DNA from: Oscillibacter sp.
GTDB taxonomy: Bacteria; Bacillota; Clostridia; Oscillospirales; Oscillospiraceae
NCBI GenBank assembly: GCA_014799855.1
Contig: JAAVHG010000073.1
Coordinates: forward strand, 1 to 8,467
Reading direction: 5' to 3'
Length of the DNA stretch: 8,467 nucleotides
Under the pieces are notes generated by a model. That model was given only the letters and a program-made list of their open reading frames with translations, ran no database searches and was not told the DNA's origin. Position 1 is the first letter of the stretch. Every line of letters starts with the position of its first letter. A program made the translations under genes and the position numbers. Below are positions 1-5,215 of the stretch, one piece after another.

Positions 1-453
1 GAGCCGTTCACCGGAGGGGCAGACGATTACCTGCGATTACTGACAGGGGAAATCCTGCCGAGGGTCGAGAAAGACTTAATGGGTATTCCGGCGTGGCGGG
101 GGATTGTTGGGTACTCCTTGGCCGGACTATTTGCCCTGTACGCCGTCTGCCAGACAGATATCTTTTCCCGTGCGGGCAGCATATCCGGTTCCTTATGGTT
201 TCCAGAGTTGAAGAAGTATATTTTTACTCACAAGCCAAAACTTCGACCAGACTGCGTATATTTCTCGCTGGGAGATAAAGAAAGCAAGACCCGCAATCCA
301 ATCTTGAAGAGCGTCCAGCAGGACACAGAGGAAATTTGCGATTTCTACCGGACCACGGGGATAGATACCGTGTTTCAACTGAATCCCGGCAATCATTATG
401 ACCATGCGGCGGAACGCACCGCTGCCGGTATTGCCTGGCTTCTGAGCAGATAG
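1..453 (+). CDS. Alpha/beta-hydrolase, putative esterase (3' part; start outside window)
   Basis: The reading frame is open from the first base, so this is the C-terminal 150 residues of a longer protein. It resembles the esterase D/IroE-like serine hydrolases (PF00756, COG2819), which cleave carboxyl esters, in some members those of ferric siderophores. A nucleophile elbow G-Y-S-L-A-G puts the catalytic serine at visible residue 39. A G-D-K-E segment near residue 92 fits the acidic triad position, and G-N-H-Y-D-H near residues 130 to 135 supplies the histidine. The frame ends cleanly in TAG about 15 residues after the histidine, as usual for the fold. An in-frame ATG at 79 is not the likely start, because coding similarity continues upstream and the strand before the serine would be lost. 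The substrate cannot be read from the sequence. It lies at the edge of a damaged accessory region, so the missing 5' end may or may not be intact. Confidence 0.8.
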   Translation, partial: EPFTGGADDYLRLLTGEILPRVEKDLMGIPAWRGIVGYSLAGLFALYAVCQTDIFSRAGSISGSLWFPELKKYIFTHKPKLRPDCVYFSLGDKESKTRNPILKSVQQDTEEICDFYRTTGIDTVFQLNPGNHYDHAAERTAAGIAWLLSR

Positions 454-622
454 TACGCTCTTATACTGGGAGCTATTCTTTGCCAATATCGGCAAAGGAT
501 CTCCAACCATCAGCGAGGATATTCTGTTGTATTTTTGCCGATGATGACAGATTATGTTCACTCCCTCTTTTTTGTCGCTGGTGGTACTGATTTGGTGTAT
601 TATATTGAGTGAGATGGTAGCA
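454..622. other. Short spacer with a 16-bp imperfect palindrome
   Basis: No convincing gene lies between the esterase stop and the next small gene. A near-perfect palindrome, TTGCCAATATCGGCAA, sits at 480-495 with one mismatched pair and could be an operator or a weak hairpin. A plus-strand frame is open for about 30 codons across 452-544 before a TGA. It may be a remnant of a displaced gene, but I do not recognise it and chance is a fair explanation. Confidence 0.3.
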
Positions 623-826
623 ATGCAGAGAATTATCAAGAACGCCATTCAATGCAACTTATGTGAGGATATTATCGAATCCACACATAGGCATGACTTC
701 GTTACTTGCAAATGTGGCTGTTGTAGTGTTGATGGAGGTTTGGACTATTTAAGGCGTAGTTTTATCCATTCAAGGGACGATTTCACAGAATTAAGCATTT
801 TTGTAGACACCGAAAAAAGTATTTGA
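623..826 (+). CDS. Small Cys-rich DUF7695-like protein
   Basis: This 67-residue protein matches from memory a family of small Firmicute proteins annotated DUF7695. Shared features are an N-terminal K-N-A-I-Q-C segment, a C-x-x-C pair (residues 11 and 14), a second Cys cluster C-K-C-G-C-C (residues 29 to 34), then V-D-G-G-L-D-Y-L-R-R and a D-D-F-T-E-L-S tail. The cysteines suggest a small zinc ribbon. Function is unknown; members often sit in accessory regions. I chose the ATG at 623 because family similarity begins two residues later. ATG 614 is also possible. The longer frame from 554 would add a hydrophobic N-terminus that looks like chance read-through. The ribosome binding site is weak (GAG-rich, 607-613). 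The last few residues after the family core (V-D-T-E-K-S-I) abut the truncated Fic gene, so the 3' end may have been altered by the same rearrangement. Confidence 0.6.
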   Translation: MQRIIKNAIQCNLCEDIIESTHRHDFVTCKCGCCSVDGGLDYLRRSFIHSRDDFTELSIFVDTEKSI

Positions 827-835
827 CTTATGTCC

Positions 836-1053
836 AGAGTTGTGACGGCAACGGCAGAGTTGGGCGTTTGATCCTTTTCAAGGAATGCCTGAAGTACGGT
901 ATCGTCCCATTTATCATTGAAGACGATTTGAAGCTGTTTTATTATCGTGGCTTGAAGGAGTGGGGGCATGAAAATGGCTATCTCACGGATACATTCCTGA
1001 CCGCTCAGGATCGCTTCAAAAAATACCTGGACTATTTCCGCATTCCGTATTGA
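836..1053 (+). pseudogene. Fic-family protein, C-terminal remnant
   Basis: The frame ending at 1053 carries the second half of a Fic active-site loop, D-G-N-G-R-V-G-R. It is followed by a helix typical of bacterial Fic proteins (L-I-L-F-K-E-C-L-K) and a C-terminal segment with F-I-I-E-D-D, F-Y-Y-R-G-L-K-E-W and a final Y-F-R-I-P-Y. Fic enzymes transfer AMP or related groups to target proteins using the loop H-x-F-x-D-G-N-G-R. Here the residues before D-G-N-G-R read V-Q-S-C instead of the expected H-P-F-x, so the catalytic histidine is gone, and everything N-terminal is absent. The break falls at about 836-842, roughly ten bases after the stop of the preceding small gene. A TTG at 823 could in principle start this frame, but the product would be inactive as an AMP transferase. 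It is best read as a deletion-generated stump. Confidence 0.8.
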
Positions 1054-1160
1054 CCTGTTCTTTGTCTATGGCGTGTTAAAAACTGATTCGCCTGTCCTTC
1101 AGAAACTACTTGATTAACGGTTCTCTTAGAGGTATCATATCCCTATCCAAAGGGCAGAGA

Positions 1161-1217
1161 AAAGCACTTCTCAACCAAGGGCACCGTTGACCGACAGGCC
1201 TGGCTGAGAAGTGCTTT
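1161..1217. repeat. Inverted repeat, 13-bp perfect arms with 31-nt loop
   Basis: The arms AAAGCACTTCTCA (1161-1173) and TGAGAAGTGCTTT (1205-1217) are exact reverse complements. No clear T-run follows on either strand and the loop is long for a Rho-independent terminator. A recombinase or accessory-protein site, or a decayed terminator, are alternatives. Its place just inside the presumed integration end fits the first. Confidence 0.55.
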
Positions 1218-1218
1218 C

Positions 1219-1238
1219 TGACCACATGTTTGACCACA
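1219..1238 (+). repeat. Two TGACCACA direct repeats, 12-bp period
   Basis: TGACCACA occurs at 1219-1226 and again at 1231-1238, immediately after the hairpin and about 115 bp from the tRNA fragment. Short directly repeated sites at this distance from a tRNA attachment core are where tyrosine integrases often bind with their arm-binding domain. That role is inference only. Confidence 0.35.
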
Positions 1239-1352
1239 ACCAGAGCCGGAGCACCCGGAAACAGTGGATATAAGACCGTCATAGAGTAACTGAAACCGAG
1301 CGGAAAGCAAGAAAAACGACTACAAATAAGCACAAAAAATTTGGTTCAACCG

Positions 1353-1397
1353 TTTGGGACCATCAGGCCGGGAGTTCGAGTCTCCCATCTCGGACCA
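1353..1397 (+). tRNA. 3' half of tRNA-Pro(UGG): likely attachment-site scar
   Basis: From 1353 the sequence follows tRNA numbering through to the 3' end. It has a 7-base anticodon loop TTTGGGA with UGG at positions 34-36 and the 3' side of the anticodon stem (CCATC). A 5-base variable loop comes next. The T-arm is GGGAG-TTCGAGT-CTCCC (1370-1386), followed by the acceptor strand ATCTCGG (1387-1393) and A-CCA (1394-1397). The TTTGGGA loop is that of proline UGG tRNAs. The 5' half is missing: bases 1348-1352 do not pair with the stem, and no CCGAGAT acceptor strand is found upstream. Such 3' fragments are left where integrative elements use a tRNA gene as target. The intact tRNA is then rebuilt at the other end of the element, here expected to the left, outside the window. 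The fragment itself cannot give a functional tRNA. Confidence 0.8.
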
Positions 1398-1401
1398 AGA
1401 T

Positions 1402-1440
1402 AAGTTGACAGACCACCAAGGGGTTGGTTTGTCAACTTTT
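1402..1440 (+). terminator. Rho-independent terminator after tRNA-Pro fragment
   Basis: Arms 1402-1415 and 1425-1438 form a 14-bp stem with one G-U pair, closing a 9-base loop. The T-run ends at 1440. It starts only 4 bases after the CCA of the tRNA fragment, so it is probably the original terminator of that tRNA gene. This suggests that native downstream sequence begins here. Confidence 0.8.
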
Positions 1441-1468
1441 ATGCAAAAGAATATGGTAAACTCGTTGT

Positions 1469-1497
1469 GCCGCAGTGGTCTTACTGCGGTATTTTTT
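1469..1497 (+). terminator. Second Rho-independent terminator, just before recombinase fragment
   Basis: CCGCAGT (1470-1476) pairs with ACTGCGG (1483-1489) around a 6-base loop, followed by TA and six T. It ends only 5 bases before the ribosome binding site of the recombinase fragment. Transcription arriving from the left should therefore stop before that ORF. A weak promoter-like pair, TTGTCA at 1429 and TATGGT at 1452 with a 17-bp gap, lies between the two terminators. Confidence 0.7.
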
Positions 1498-1516
1498 CTT
1501 TTGGAGGGAAATCAGA

Positions 1517-1864
1517 ATGAATGCAATACAGAAAAGCGAAGCAATTAAAACTAGCCTGCAGAAAGGTTTTCAGGATGGCAGTTCCAAGATGGCCCATCGT
1601 AAATGCTACGGATATACAGTCAGCCTCAAAGGGGAGTTGTTGATAAATCCAGACAAAGCTAAAGTGGTATGCTGGATATTTAAACAGTATCTTATCGGCA
1701 ATAGTTTGGGGGAAATTGCTGCCAGATTGGAGCGGCAGGGCATTCTCTCCCCCACAGGCAAATCCAGATGGAATCGGGAAGCCATCGACATGCTCTCCAA
1801 TAAAAAGTATACTGGGCGGGTATTACTCCAGAAAACGGTCAGCACCGGTGCAATTCAAAGTTAG
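1517..1864 (+). pseudogene. Large serine recombinase fragment (recombinase domain only)
   Basis: The 115-residue product matches the mid-part of large serine recombinases (PF07508 recombinase domain). It shows K-S-E-A-I-K-T-S, G-F-Q-D-G-S-S-K, K-C-Y-G-Y, then I-N-P-D-K-A-K-V-V and W-I-F-K-Q-Y-L. The typical N-R-E-A-I-D and N-K-K-Y-T-G-R-V-L-L-Q-K-T segments follow. Full-length relatives are around 500 residues. The N-terminal resolvase domain with the catalytic serine is absent, as is the C-terminal zinc-ribbon and coiled-coil part. Despite this, a good ribosome binding site GGAGGG (1503-1508) precedes the ATG at 1517 by 8 bases. The stop TAG at 1862-1864 is made by the IS target duplication plus the first base of the IS. 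The product could still bind DNA but cannot recombine it. Whether it was ever a separate gene or is a deletion product is open. Confidence 0.75.
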
Positions 1865-2688
1865 AATCTGTATTCACAAAAGGAAAAGGCCGTGGTAAAA
1901 TGAAGACATGGAAGAAAAAGAACGAGAGTCGTACCCAAGCGACTTGACAGATGAACAGTGGGAAGAGATTGCCCCCCTATATACAGGGATGCGGAACTGC
2001 ACGTGGAGCAAACGGAAATTGACGGATGCAGTACTGTATTTGGTAGACTCATGGTGTAAATGGAGACAATTACCTCATGATTTTCCGCCATATTCAACAG
2101 TATACAGCTTTTATCGCCGTGCCCGGATCAGTGGGCTGTGGGATAAAATTCTGGAGCATCTTGTGAAAAAGACACGAACAAATGCCGGACGCAAGGAGAG
2201 TCCAAGCTACGCGGTCATTGATTCCCAAAGTGTGAAAACAGTAGCAGCCAGCGAAAAACGTGGAATGAACGGAGGGAAAAAAACAAAAGGCAGAAAGCGG
2301 CACATCGTAGTGGATGTGCTGGGCTGTTTGCTGTCTGTTGTGGTCCATGCGGCTAATATTCATGACACAAAAGGCGGGATATCTACCACAAGACGAGCGT
2401 ATGAGCGGTATCCATCTATTCAGAAGTTCTGCGCCGACGCCGGATATCGGGGCACTTTCGTTTCTGATACAAAAGAACAACTCGGACTTGACGTTGATAT
2501 TTCGGAGAAAATCAAGCCCCACCAATGGGAAAGACCCCTTTGGCGCTGGGTGGTTGAACACACCCTCTCCTGGCTCAATCACTCCAGACGCCTCAGTAAA
2601 GATTATGAGATTTCCGTTTCCTCCGCTGAAATGATGGTAATAATTTCTCATTTCCACGCTCTGCTCAAACGCTTATGAATACAGCTTC
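1864..2688 (+). mobile_element. Complete IS5-family insertion sequence, 825 bp
   Basis: The ends are imperfect inverted repeats. The left end starts GAATCTGTATTCACAA (1864-1879); the right end, read inward on the minus strand from 2688, starts GAAGCTGTATTCATAA. Fourteen of 16 positions agree. The element is flanked by TTA on both sides (1861-1863 and 2689-2691), a 3-bp target duplication of the T-N-A type known for the IS1031 group of the IS5 family. It carries one transposase gene. A promoter-like pair, TTCACA (1874-1879) and TAAAAT (1896-1901), lies at the left end with its -35 inside the inverted repeat. The ends, the duplication and the open transposase suggest a recent, possibly active copy. 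Confidence 0.85.
1908..2678 (+). CDS. IS5-family DDE transposase
   Basis: A 256-residue protein of full length for this group. An N-terminal DUF4096-type DNA-binding region has L-T-D-E-Q-W near residue 13 and W-R-Q-L-P-H-D-F-P-P-Y-S-T-V-Y at 52-66. A DDE transposase domain follows. The likely catalytic triad is D105 (Y-A-V-I-D-S-Q-S-V-K-T), D177 (C-A-D-A-G-Y-R-G) and E217 (W-V-V-E-H-T). Basic residues R227/R228 and K231 after the glutamate match the usual R/K signature. The enzyme cuts and joins the ends of its own element. The ATG at 1908 has only a weak purine-rich stretch before it and would lie very close to the start of transcription from the promoter suggested inside the left end. Low or leaderless translation, common for transposases, is therefore possible. 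Its stop overlaps the right inverted repeat. Confidence 0.93.
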   Translation: MEEKERESYPSDLTDEQWEEIAPLYTGMRNCTWSKRKLTDAVLYLVDSWCKWRQLPHDFPPYSTVYSFYRRARISGLWDKILEHLVKKTRTNAGRKESPSYAVIDSQSVKTVAASEKRGMNGGKKTKGRKRHIVVDVLGCLLSVVVHAANIHDTKGGISTTRRAYERYPSIQKFCADAGYRGTFVSDTKEQLGLDVDISEKIKPHQWERPLWRWVVEHTLSWLNHSRRLSKDYEISVSSAEMMVIISHFHALLKRL

Positions 2689-2691
2689 TTA

Positions 2692-2915
2692 CAAGCGGCC
2701 CCTATTTCAGCAACTGCAACTTTTCCGTGTGCCGGATCGGGGGGCTACCTTTGACGGGACCAGTATTTCCAGCTCCGAATTTCATAATCAAATCATTGAC
2801 GAACAGGCCCAAGCCGCCGCGACGGAAACCGAGGTAAGGTTTCAGGGCAGCTTTTGTCTGGGCACAAGACTGGTGATGGAGGTTGTTCAGCATGATTTGG
2901 GATCATGCCATTAAA
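2692..2915. other. Flank right of the IS: no recognised gene
   Basis: Before the IS inserted, the recombinase-fragment frame would have continued through this stretch to a TAA at 2912-2914, adding about 75 residues. These do not look like recombinase sequence. A 63-residue minus-strand frame also exists (2702-2893). Neither has a clear ribosome binding site or a familiar motif. I treat this as remnant or boundary DNA between the mobile region and the GC-rich genes. Confidence 0.3.
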
Positions 2916-2921
2916 GAAATT

Positions 2922-2963
2922 GCGGGGCCCTGACTATCTGGTCAGGCCCCGCATAATTTTTTT
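2922..2963 (+). terminator. GC-rich hairpin with T-run, possibly bidirectional
   Basis: GCGGGGCCCTGAC (2922-2934) pairs with GTCAGGCCCCGC (2941-2952), with one bulged C and a 6-base loop. On the plus strand it is followed by ATAA and seven T (2957-2963). On the minus strand the following bases, AATTTCTTT, are a weaker T-tract. It lies 31 bases past the stop of the patatin gene and so may end that operon while also blocking transcripts from the IS side. Confidence 0.75.
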
Positions 2964-2983
2964 CTTCCGCCGGAGTCCTCTCC

Positions 2984-3847
2984 TCAAACCGCCTCCGCCG
3001 TCCAGAAGCGGCGGATATCCGCCGATACGGCCCGGCCGGCAAAATAGCCCTCCTGCCACAAGGCCCGGAGAGTGTCCGTGTCCCGTTCCGTCCGGGAACA
3101 GCCCAGGGTGTCCTCCGGAGTGATGACCCGGATCTCTCCGGTCTTTTCCAAAGAGAATAATTCCTCCCGGCAGCGGTTGTACCGGGCCTCCCTCTGCCGC
3201 ATGGCCTCCACAAACTCCGGGTGCTTCCGGAAAGCCCTCTCCACCAGGCGGATGGACTTCCCCGGCTCCTTCCGGTAGTCCCGCTCCCGGGTAAGAATCA
3301 CCACCACCCGGTCACAGCCGGCTTCCAGGGCGTGCCGCCAGGGAATAGGGTCGGCGCAGCCGCCGTCCAGATACGGCTGGCCGTCTACCTCAATGACGGG
3401 GAACATAAAGGGAATGGCGCAGGTGGCCTGCAAAAGGAGATTGTGCTCGTCCCGCCGGGGAACGGGCAGGTATTCCGCCTTCCCGGTGTTGACGTTGGTC
3501 ACTACCGCCTCCACCGTGCCGGGATAGGCCTCAAAGGTATCGTAATCAAAGGGGATCAGCTCATTTGGGATGGTATTATAGGCAAATTCCAAGCCGAAAT
3601 AGGCCCGGTTTTTCCGGCTGGCCAGGTTCCGCACGCCCATATAGCGGGAATCTCCGGCAAATTGGGTGACGATTTTCAAATTCCTCCGGCTCTGCTGGGA
3701 AAGATAGCTGACGCCATAGGCGATTCCGGCGGAAACGCCTACGGTGTAGTGGGGTGTGGGCAGGCCGGTATCCAAAAAGGCGTCCAGCACCCCGGCGGAA
3801 AAGATAGTACGCAGGGCGCCGCCCTCCAACACCAGTCCGGTTTTCAT
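2984..3847 (-). CDS. Patatin-like phospholipase family protein
   Basis: A 287-residue protein of the YjjU-like bacterial patatin group (COG4667, PF01734). These are soluble or membrane-associated lipid acyl hydrolases with a Ser-Asp dyad. An oxyanion-hole motif lies at residues 7 to 12 (L-E-G-G-A-L). The nucleophile elbow G-V-S-A-G puts the catalytic serine at residue 39, and D-G-G has the catalytic aspartate at residue 161. All three motifs are intact and correctly spaced, and the length is normal. There is no signal peptide. The ATG at 3847 overlaps the stop of the upstream acetyltransferase gene as ATGA, and AAGGA lies 8 bases upstream, so the two are probably translationally coupled. The natural substrate is unknown; phospholipid or other acyl esters are likely from the family. 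Codon use is GC-rich like the rest of the right part. Confidence 0.92.
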   Translation of the reverse strand: MKTGLVLEGGALRTIFSAGVLDAFLDTGLPTPHYTVGVSAGIAYGVSYLSQQSRRNLKIVTQFAGDSRYMGVRNLASRKNRAYFGLEFAYNTIPNELIPFDYDTFEAYPGTVEAVVTNVNTGKAEYLPVPRRDEHNLLLQATCAIPFMFPVIEVDGQPYLDGGCADPIPWRHALEAGCDRVVVILTRERDYRKEPGKSIRLVERAFRKHPEFVEAMRQREARYNRCREELFSLEKTGEIRVITPEDTLGCSRTERDTDTLRALWQEGYFAGRAVSADIRRFWTAEAV

Positions 3848-4380
3848 GTGAGAGTCCTTCTTTCTTCGTTGGTATCCGTTTTCAATAGGGCATACATCCG
3901 CATATCGATCACCCTGCCGTTTTTGACGGCGTTGGCCAACAGCGTGCCCTCATAGCGAAAGCCCGCCTTTTCCAGAACCCGGCAGGAGGCAGCGTTATGG
4001 GAAAATGGCTCGGCGTAGATGCGGATAATATCGCTGTTGGCGAAGACATAGGCGCATATCTGCCGGACCGCGCTGGTCATGACGCCTTTTCCCCAGTATT
4101 CCTCCGCGATATAGTATCCCAGCTCAGCGGTCCGCCTGTGGATGTTTCCCGGGCGGAATACGCCGATGCTGCCAATCACCCGGCCCTCCGCCGTGACGGC
4201 AAAGGCGAAGGTCTCGTTTTTATCCGCCGCCAGCATGGCGGAGATATAGTCCCTGCCGTCCTGTTCCGTATAGGGAAAGGGCAGTCCGTCCCGGAGATTG
4301 TCTTGAACCCGCTTGTTGGAAAGGGCCCGCGCCAGATCCGCCGCGTCCGCCAGGGTCCAAGGCCTGATTTCCACTGTCAT
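3844..4380 (-). CDS. GNAT-family N-acetyltransferase (RimJ/RimL-like)
   Basis: A 178-residue acetyl-CoA-dependent acetyltransferase (PF13302 type). It has I-R-P-W near the start, a central G-S-I-G-V-F strand (70-75), and the acetyl-CoA loop Y-W-G-K-G-V-M-T-S-A (95-104). Next is the N-A-A-S-C-R-V-L-E-K-A-G-F helix (129-141), which is diagnostic of the RimJ/RimL branch. Members acetylate protein N-termini, polyamines or small amines; the target here is unknown. I start it at ATG 4380 because an ideal AAGGAGG (4389-4395) lies 8 bases upstream and the conserved fold begins at once. The frame is open further, to an ATG at 4425, but those 15 residues would run past the ribosome binding site and sit at the -10 region. 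It is the first gene of a two-gene operon with the patatin gene. Confidence 0.9.
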   Translation of the reverse strand: MTVEIRPWTLADAADLARALSNKRVQDNLRDGLPFPYTEQDGRDYISAMLAADKNETFAFAVTAEGRVIGSIGVFRPGNIHRRTAELGYYIAEEYWGKGVMTSAVRQICAYVFANSDIIRIYAEPFSHNAASCRVLEKAGFRYEGTLLANAVKNGRVIDMRMYALLKTDTNEERRTLT

Positions 4381-4415
4381 ACCTTCCGCCTCCTTGCCGC
4401 TGGTTTTCGTTTGCC

Positions 4416-4444
4416 ATTTTATCACTGGCGGTTTTGACTGTCAA
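4416..4444 (-). promoter_or_regulatory. Sigma-A promoter of the acetyltransferase-patatin operon
   Basis: Read on the minus strand, TTGACA (4444-4439) and TAAAAT (4421-4416) are separated by 17 bp, with only one mismatch to consensus in total. The start of transcription would fall near 4409, leaving a leader of about 29 bases that holds the AAGGAGG site. Confidence 0.75.
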
Positions 4445-4481
4445 GACACAGGCGGCAGGGGCCCGACCCTCCGAAAGGCGG

Positions 4482-4509
4482 TTGATCCCGGCGGCGGCTG
4501 TGGTATACT
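4482..4509 (+). promoter_or_regulatory. Probable promoter of the RibD/DHFR-like gene
   Basis: TTGATC (4482-4487) and TATACT (4504-4509) are spaced by 16 bp. The -35 is imperfect and the -10 good. It faces away from the operon promoter at 4416-4444, so the two units are divergent with about 40 bp between the -35 boxes. They could share a regulator, but no operator repeat is evident. Confidence 0.6.
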
Positions 4510-4541
4510 GGAATGGATTTGTGAAGAATGGGAGGGAAATT

Positions 4542-5072
4542 ATGCGGAAGGTGGTTTTATACATCGCCATGAGCCTGGACGGGTACATCGCAGACGGCCA
4601 GGGGAAGGTGGATTGGCTGAGGGGCCAGACGGGCGGATCGGAAAATCCCGACGCGTACTCCGCTTTTGTGGAAAGCGTCGATACGGTGGTAATGGGTTGG
4701 AACACCTACCACCAGATTGCCACGGAGCTGTCGCCGGAGGAGTGGGTCTATTCCGCATTGACCAGCTATGTGGTTACTCACCGGACCCTGCCGTCCACGG
4801 ACGGCGTTCGCTTTGTGGGGGAGGACCCCTGCGCGCTTGTCCGGCGGCTGCGGCGGGAACCGGGACGGGGGATCTGGATCTGCGGCGGCGGAACGATTAT
4901 CCAGCCTTTGATCAGGGCCGGGCTGATTGATGAATATGATATCTCAGTCATTCCCACCATTCTGGGCTCCGGTATCCGGCTTTTTGAGGCGATCCCCAAG
5001 GAAATCAAGCTGAACCTGACCCGCACTCAGGTAGATGATGGAATAGTGGAGCTGGTCTACGGCCCCCGGTGA
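4542..5072 (+). CDS. Dihydrofolate reductase family protein (RibD C-terminal-like)
   Basis: A 176-residue NADPH-type reductase of the RibD C-terminal/DHFR-like superfamily (PF01872, COG0262; YyaP/YwjB-like). It opens with a beta strand and S-L-D-G-Y-I-A (11-17), then W25. M-G-W-N-T-Y (51-56) matches the family M-G-R-x-T-Y motif, with Trp where Arg is usual. C-G-G-G (114-117) is the nucleotide-binding turn, and I-P-T-I-L-G-S-G-I-R-L-F (137-148) closes the fold. The ATG at 4542 is favoured by GGAGGG at 4531-4536, 5 bases upstream. The frame extends back to 4434 but those residues overlap the promoter. Small stand-alone members are mostly uncharacterised reductases and only rarely true folate or riboflavin enzymes, so no pathway is assigned. 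It is monocistronic as far as the window shows. Confidence 0.88.
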   Translation: MRKVVLYIAMSLDGYIADGQGKVDWLRGQTGGSENPDAYSAFVESVDTVVMGWNTYHQIATELSPEEWVYSALTSYVVTHRTLPSTDGVRFVGEDPCALVRRLRREPGRGIWICGGGTIIQPLIRAGLIDEYDISVIPTILGSGIRLFEAIPKEIKLNLTRTQVDDGIVELVYGPR

Positions 5073-5120
5073 AATTTTTCCGGTTTATGGGGAGTTTTGC
5101 AAGACCCTTTGGCCTATAAT

Positions 5121-5142
5121 GGCCTGACCAGGAGGTCAGGCC
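5121..5142. repeat. 9-bp perfect palindrome with 4-nt loop
   Basis: GGCCTGACC (5121-5129) and GGTCAGGCC (5134-5142) form a tight hairpin 48 bases after the reductase stop. It could help end that transcript, but no T-run follows on either strand. The right arm and the bases after it (GGTCAGGCCCC-R-CA) recur in the hairpin at 2922-2952. Confidence 0.6.
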
Positions 5143-5171
5143 CCACATCCAACTCTTGGTGTTCTACCGGG

Positions 5172-5203
5172 AGTCTTGCCATTTTGGTCCTTATGGCAAG
5201 ACT
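5172..5203. repeat. 11-bp perfect inverted repeat
   Basis: AGTCTTGCCAT (5172-5182) and ATGGCAAGACT (5193-5203) flank a 10-base loop. Only a broken T-tract follows, so terminator activity is doubtful. The core GCAAGAC also occurs at 5099-5105, before the first palindrome. Confidence 0.55.
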
Positions 5204-5215
5204 TTACTCATAAGC

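Larger units (their letters stand above)
1054..1352. other. Gene-free stretch between Fic remnant and tRNA fragment
   Basis: About 300 bases with no convincing protein in any frame. They hold one strong hairpin (1161-1217) and a pair of 8-bp direct repeats (1219-1238), listed separately. By position this is the end of the element that integrated beside the tRNA-Pro gene. No integrase gene remains here. The last AT-rich bases before 1353 do not pair as the 5' side of a tRNA anticodon stem. Confidence 0.4.

Noticed and set aside
554..622. N-terminal membrane segment added to the DUF7695-like protein
   Set aside because: The hydrophobic stretch lies before the family core, has no ribosome binding site ahead of 554, and ATGs at 614 and 623 fit the family start better.
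1106..1333. 75-residue minus-strand ORF between the Fic stump and the tRNA fragment
   Set aside because: It runs through the inverted repeat, has no start signal and matches no family I recognise.
1348..1397. Complete tRNA gene
   Set aside because: The 5' acceptor strand, D-arm and 5' side of the anticodon stem are missing; only the part from the anticodon loop on is present.
2094..2657. 187-residue minus-strand ORF inside the IS
   Set aside because: It is antisense to a transposase with intact DDE motifs and shows no family motif of its own.
3221..3955. 244-residue plus-strand ORF opposite the patatin gene
   Set aside because: It is a Gly/His-rich shadow frame of a GC-rich gene; the minus strand holds the intact patatin motifs and coupled start.
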